From Burkholderiales bacterium (GTDB lineage: Bacteria > Pseudomonadota > Gammaproteobacteria > Burkholderiales > SG8-41), in contig JAUXYA010000005.1 in assembly GCA_030684405.1 (NCBI GenBank), positions 124,001-188,000 on the forward strand: a DNA stretch of 64,000 nucleotides. The letters run 5' to 3'. Position numbers and translations under genes: made by a program. This document shows positions 62,003 through 64,000 of the stretch, piece by piece. A model generated the notes under the pieces. It was not told the DNA's origin, searched no databases, and saw nothing but the letters and a program-made list of their open reading frames with translations. Position 1 is the stretch's first letter. Each line of letters begins with the position of its first letter.

Positions 62003-63311
62003 AGCTGTCCGCAGCAGCCTCGCGCCGGGCGTGCGGCCACGTGAAGTCTGGTCATGGGCGATGTACGACTTCGCCAACTCCGGTTACACCACGGTGGTCA
62101 TTACCGCGGTGTTCAGCGCCTATTTCGTCGCCGAGGTTGCCGGCAACGCGCCCTGGGCGACCTTTGCCTGGACCGCGGCGCTGGCGCTGTCCTACGCGCT
62201 GATCATGGTCACCGCGCCGCTGATCGGCGCCTGGGCCGATGCACGCGCTGCGAAGAAGCAGCTGCTTGCCGCGACGACGCTGGGCTGCATCACTTTCACT
62301 GCTGCGCTCGCCTGCATCGGCCGCGGCGACGTTGCGGCTGGCATTGCGCTGATCGTGCTGTCCAATTTTTTCTTTGGCACCGGTGAAAACCTGATAGCTG
62401 CCTTCCTGCCGGAAATTGCCGAGGGTGAAGCGCTGGGGCGGGTTTCCGGATGGGGCTGGAGCCTCGGCTACTTCGGCGGCCTGGTGGCGCTCGGCATCTG
62501 CCTCGCCTACGTGACCCACGCCCAGGGCCAGGGCGCAACCGCTGTCGAATTCGTGCCGGTGACCATGCTGATCACCGCGGCGATTTTCGCGCTTGCCAGC
62601 CTGCCAACGTTTTTGTTCCTGCGCGAGCGCGCGCAGCCGCAGGCCGATGCCGGCACTGCGATGCGCGCGGCTTTTGCGCGGCTTGCCGAAACGCTGCGCA
62701 CTGCGCAGCGCTACCGCGACCTGCGGCGCTTCCTCGTCTGCCTGGTGTTCTACCAGGCGGGCATCCAGACGGTAATCGCGCTGGCGGCGATTTATGCGCA
62801 GCAGGCGATGGGCTTCAGCACCCGCGACACGATTTTGCTGATCCTTGTCGTCAACGTCACCGCAGCGATCGGCGCTTTTGGTTTCGGCTATGTGCAGGAC
62901 CGCCTCGGCCATGTGCCGACGATCATCCTGACGCTCGCGGGCTGGATCCTCACCGTGCTGCTGGCCTGGATGGCCGAGGGAGCGGCGCTGTTCTGGGTGG
63001 CGGCGAATCTCGTTGGCCTTTGCCTCGGCTCCAGCCAGTCGGCCGGTCGAGCGCTGGTCGGCTATCTCAGTCCGCCGGGCCGTCAGGCCGAGTTCTTCGG
63101 CTTGTGGGGACTTGCGGTGAAGCTGTCTTCCATCCTCGGGCCTCTGACCTACGGCGCGGTGACCTGGATGTCCGGCGGTGACCACCGGCTGGCGATCCTG
63201 ATTACCGGCAGCTATTTCGTGATTGGCATTTTCATCGTCGTTGGCGTCGATGCGGCGCGGGGACGTGCGGCCAGTGGCGCCGCTATGGGCGGCGGAGAAG
63301 CCGGCCGATAG
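61995..63311 (+). CDS. MFS transporter, UMF1/Atg22-like family
   Basis: It has 438 residues from GTG 61995. The conserved start SWAMYDFANSGYTTVVITAVF and about 12 hydrophobic segments mark the UMF1 family of major facilitator proteins. MGFSTRDTILLILVVNV and QSAGRALVGYLSPPGRQAEFFGLWG are typical of the second half. Substrate unknown; yeast Atg22 exports amino acids from the vacuole. Confidence 0.88.
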   Translation: MTEAVRSSLAPGVRPREVWSWAMYDFANSGYTTVVITAVFSAYFVAEVAGNAPWATFAWTAALALSYALIMVTAPLIGAWADARAAKKQLLAATTLGCITFTAALACIGRGDVAAGIALIVLSNFFFGTGENLIAAFLPEIAEGEALGRVSGWGWSLGYFGGLVALGICLAYVTHAQGQGATAVEFVPVTMLITAAIFALASLPTFLFLRERAQPQADAGTAMRAAFARLAETLRTAQRYRDLRRFLVCLVFYQAGIQTVIALAAIYAQQAMGFSTRDTILLILVVNVTAAIGAFGFGYVQDRLGHVPTIILTLAGWILTVLLAWMAEGAALFWVAANLVGLCLGSSQSAGRALVGYLSPPGRQAEFFGLWGLAVKLSSILGPLTYGAVTWMSGGDHRLAILITGSYFVIGIFIVVGVDAARGRAASGAAMGGGEAGR

Positions 63312-63392
63312 ATATAGAATGGGTTCATACGATCCGCGGCGCTTGCCGACCGACGGACGCAGACACGGGGACAGGGGATAGGGGAATACAAG

Positions 63393-64000
63393 ATGCTCGG
63401 CTTCCTGAAGGGCGAGAAGATCGATCATCCGATGGCCGATGCGAAAAAGGCCCGGGAGATCGTGGATGAACTGCCAGCCGATCCGCTGAAGGCGCTGGCG
63501 GAAATCACCCATTGGCTGGAGACGCTGCGCGATACGAAATCCTTCCGCGTCGAGCGCCTGTTCGAGAACATCGACCTGCTTGATGCGGCGGCGAAGAACC
63601 ACCAGCGCCGTTTGGCACAGGATTATTTCGGCACCGCGCGCCAGCAGAAATTCCAGGAACACCGGTTGTGGAGTGGCAGCTATGCCTTCTGGAAGGCGTT
63701 GAGCGAGGCTTATCTCGAATGCGTCGCCCGCTTCGAGTCCGGACAGACCGGCACTGCAATCCGCAAAAGCCTGCCCGTGATCGTTGCCCGCACGCTGCGC
63801 GCGATGACTCTGCAACTGAAATGGATACTCGTACGCTACGGGCCGGTCGAGCCGCGGGTGTGGGCCGACATCGGCCGTCTCTACCAGGTGGCGGAAGCTG
63901 CGGGTTTTGCCGACGCGGTGATCCAGATCTATCCCGGTTCGCATGGCGGCGGTTCGGTGCGCCAGGAACTGCTGAAGGGGCTGATGCTGAGCGTGTCCTC
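63393..64000 (+). CDS. Unknown protein, 3'-truncated by window edge
   Basis: It has 202 residues visible, and the frame is open at the window end. ATG is preceded by a purine-rich GGGGATAGGGG stretch. The sequence (MLGFLKGEK at the start, then amphipathic helices such as LKALAEITHWLETLRD and RLFENIDLLDAAAK) is alpha-helical and soluble, with no signal peptide. I do not recognise a domain in the visible part. Confidence 0.75.
   Translation, partial: MLGFLKGEKIDHPMADAKKAREIVDELPADPLKALAEITHWLETLRDTKSFRVERLFENIDLLDAAAKNHQRRLAQDYFGTARQQKFQEHRLWSGSYAFWKALSEAYLECVARFESGQTGTAIRKSLPVIVARTLRAMTLQLKWILVRYGPVEPRVWADIGRLYQVAEAAGFADAVIQIYPGSHGGGSVRQELLKGLMLSVS

Noticed and set aside
62052-63944. Long minus-strand frame opposite the MFS transporter and last gene
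   Set aside because: Arg/Gln/His-rich antisense composition spanning two genes; no domain.

Overview
The window reads as a high-GC betaproteobacterial chromosome, most like Burkholderiales. The evidence is the ileS-lspA-ispH order, the fimT/pilVWXY1/pilE minor pilin cluster, and above all ten periplasmic Bug (TctC-type) solute-binding proteins, a family greatly expanded in that group. The taxonomic call is an inference; there is no rRNA gene in the window.

Layout. 1-4.0 kb: 3' part of ileS, then lspA and ispH. 4.0-11.7 kb (minus strand): a type IV pilus minor pilin/adhesin operon (pilE, fimT, pilV, pilW, pilX, pilY1) ending in a TonB-like gene. 11.95-12.5 kb: a Fur-superfamily regulator of Irr-like type and tRNA-Thr(CGT). 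12.44-22.70 kb: a mostly AT-richer island bounded by the tRNA-Thr 3' end and a diverged copy of it. It carries a LysR regulator, two TauD-type dioxygenases, two Bug proteins, a UGSC-family gene with an in-frame UGA, a gluconate 2-dehydrogenase subunit 3-like protein and a GMC oxidoreductase. 22.7-45.3 kb: scattered catabolic genes (SDR, acyl-CoA dehydrogenase, class II aldolase-like, alpha/beta hydrolase, flavin reductase, PrpD, acyl-CoA ligase, two SMP-30 lactonases, Gfo/Idh/MocA, MmgE/PrpD, ACMSD-like amidohydrolase) interleaved with six Bug genes. 45.4-48.4 kb: kaiC-kaiB-PAS/HD-GYP. 48.8-59.3 kb: racemase-like protein, two more Bug genes, a D-tartrate dehydratase-like enolase, carbonic anhydrase, and a TPP enzyme/dehydrogenase/CoA-transferase group interrupted by a GxxExxY nuclease-like unit, then an amidase. 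59.5-64 kb: a Cache-HAMP-GGDEF diguanylate cyclase, a glycine-zipper lipoprotein, a small membrane protein, a UMF1-type MFS transporter and a truncated unknown gene.

Main discovery. At 17047-18756 two adjacent open stretches in the same frame are separated only by TGA at 17362-17364. The protein around it matches the UGSC (seleno)protein family, with the UGA exactly at the U of a U-G-V-C motif. Directly downstream is a strong GC-rich hairpin (17370-17401) with the geometry of a bacterial SECIS element. I therefore annotate one 569-residue selenoprotein, with Sec at residue 106, fused to a second domain. Standard gene calling would split it into two false genes. Its neighbours suggest a role in oxidative catabolism of an imported organic acid or sulfonate.

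How the genes work together. Much of the rest looks like uptake and degradation of organic acids. Bug proteins capture carboxylates, and nearby lactonases, dehydratases, CoA ligases/transferases and dehydrogenases process them. No TctA/TctB membrane subunits are present, so the Bug proteins must share transporters encoded elsewhere or act as sensors.
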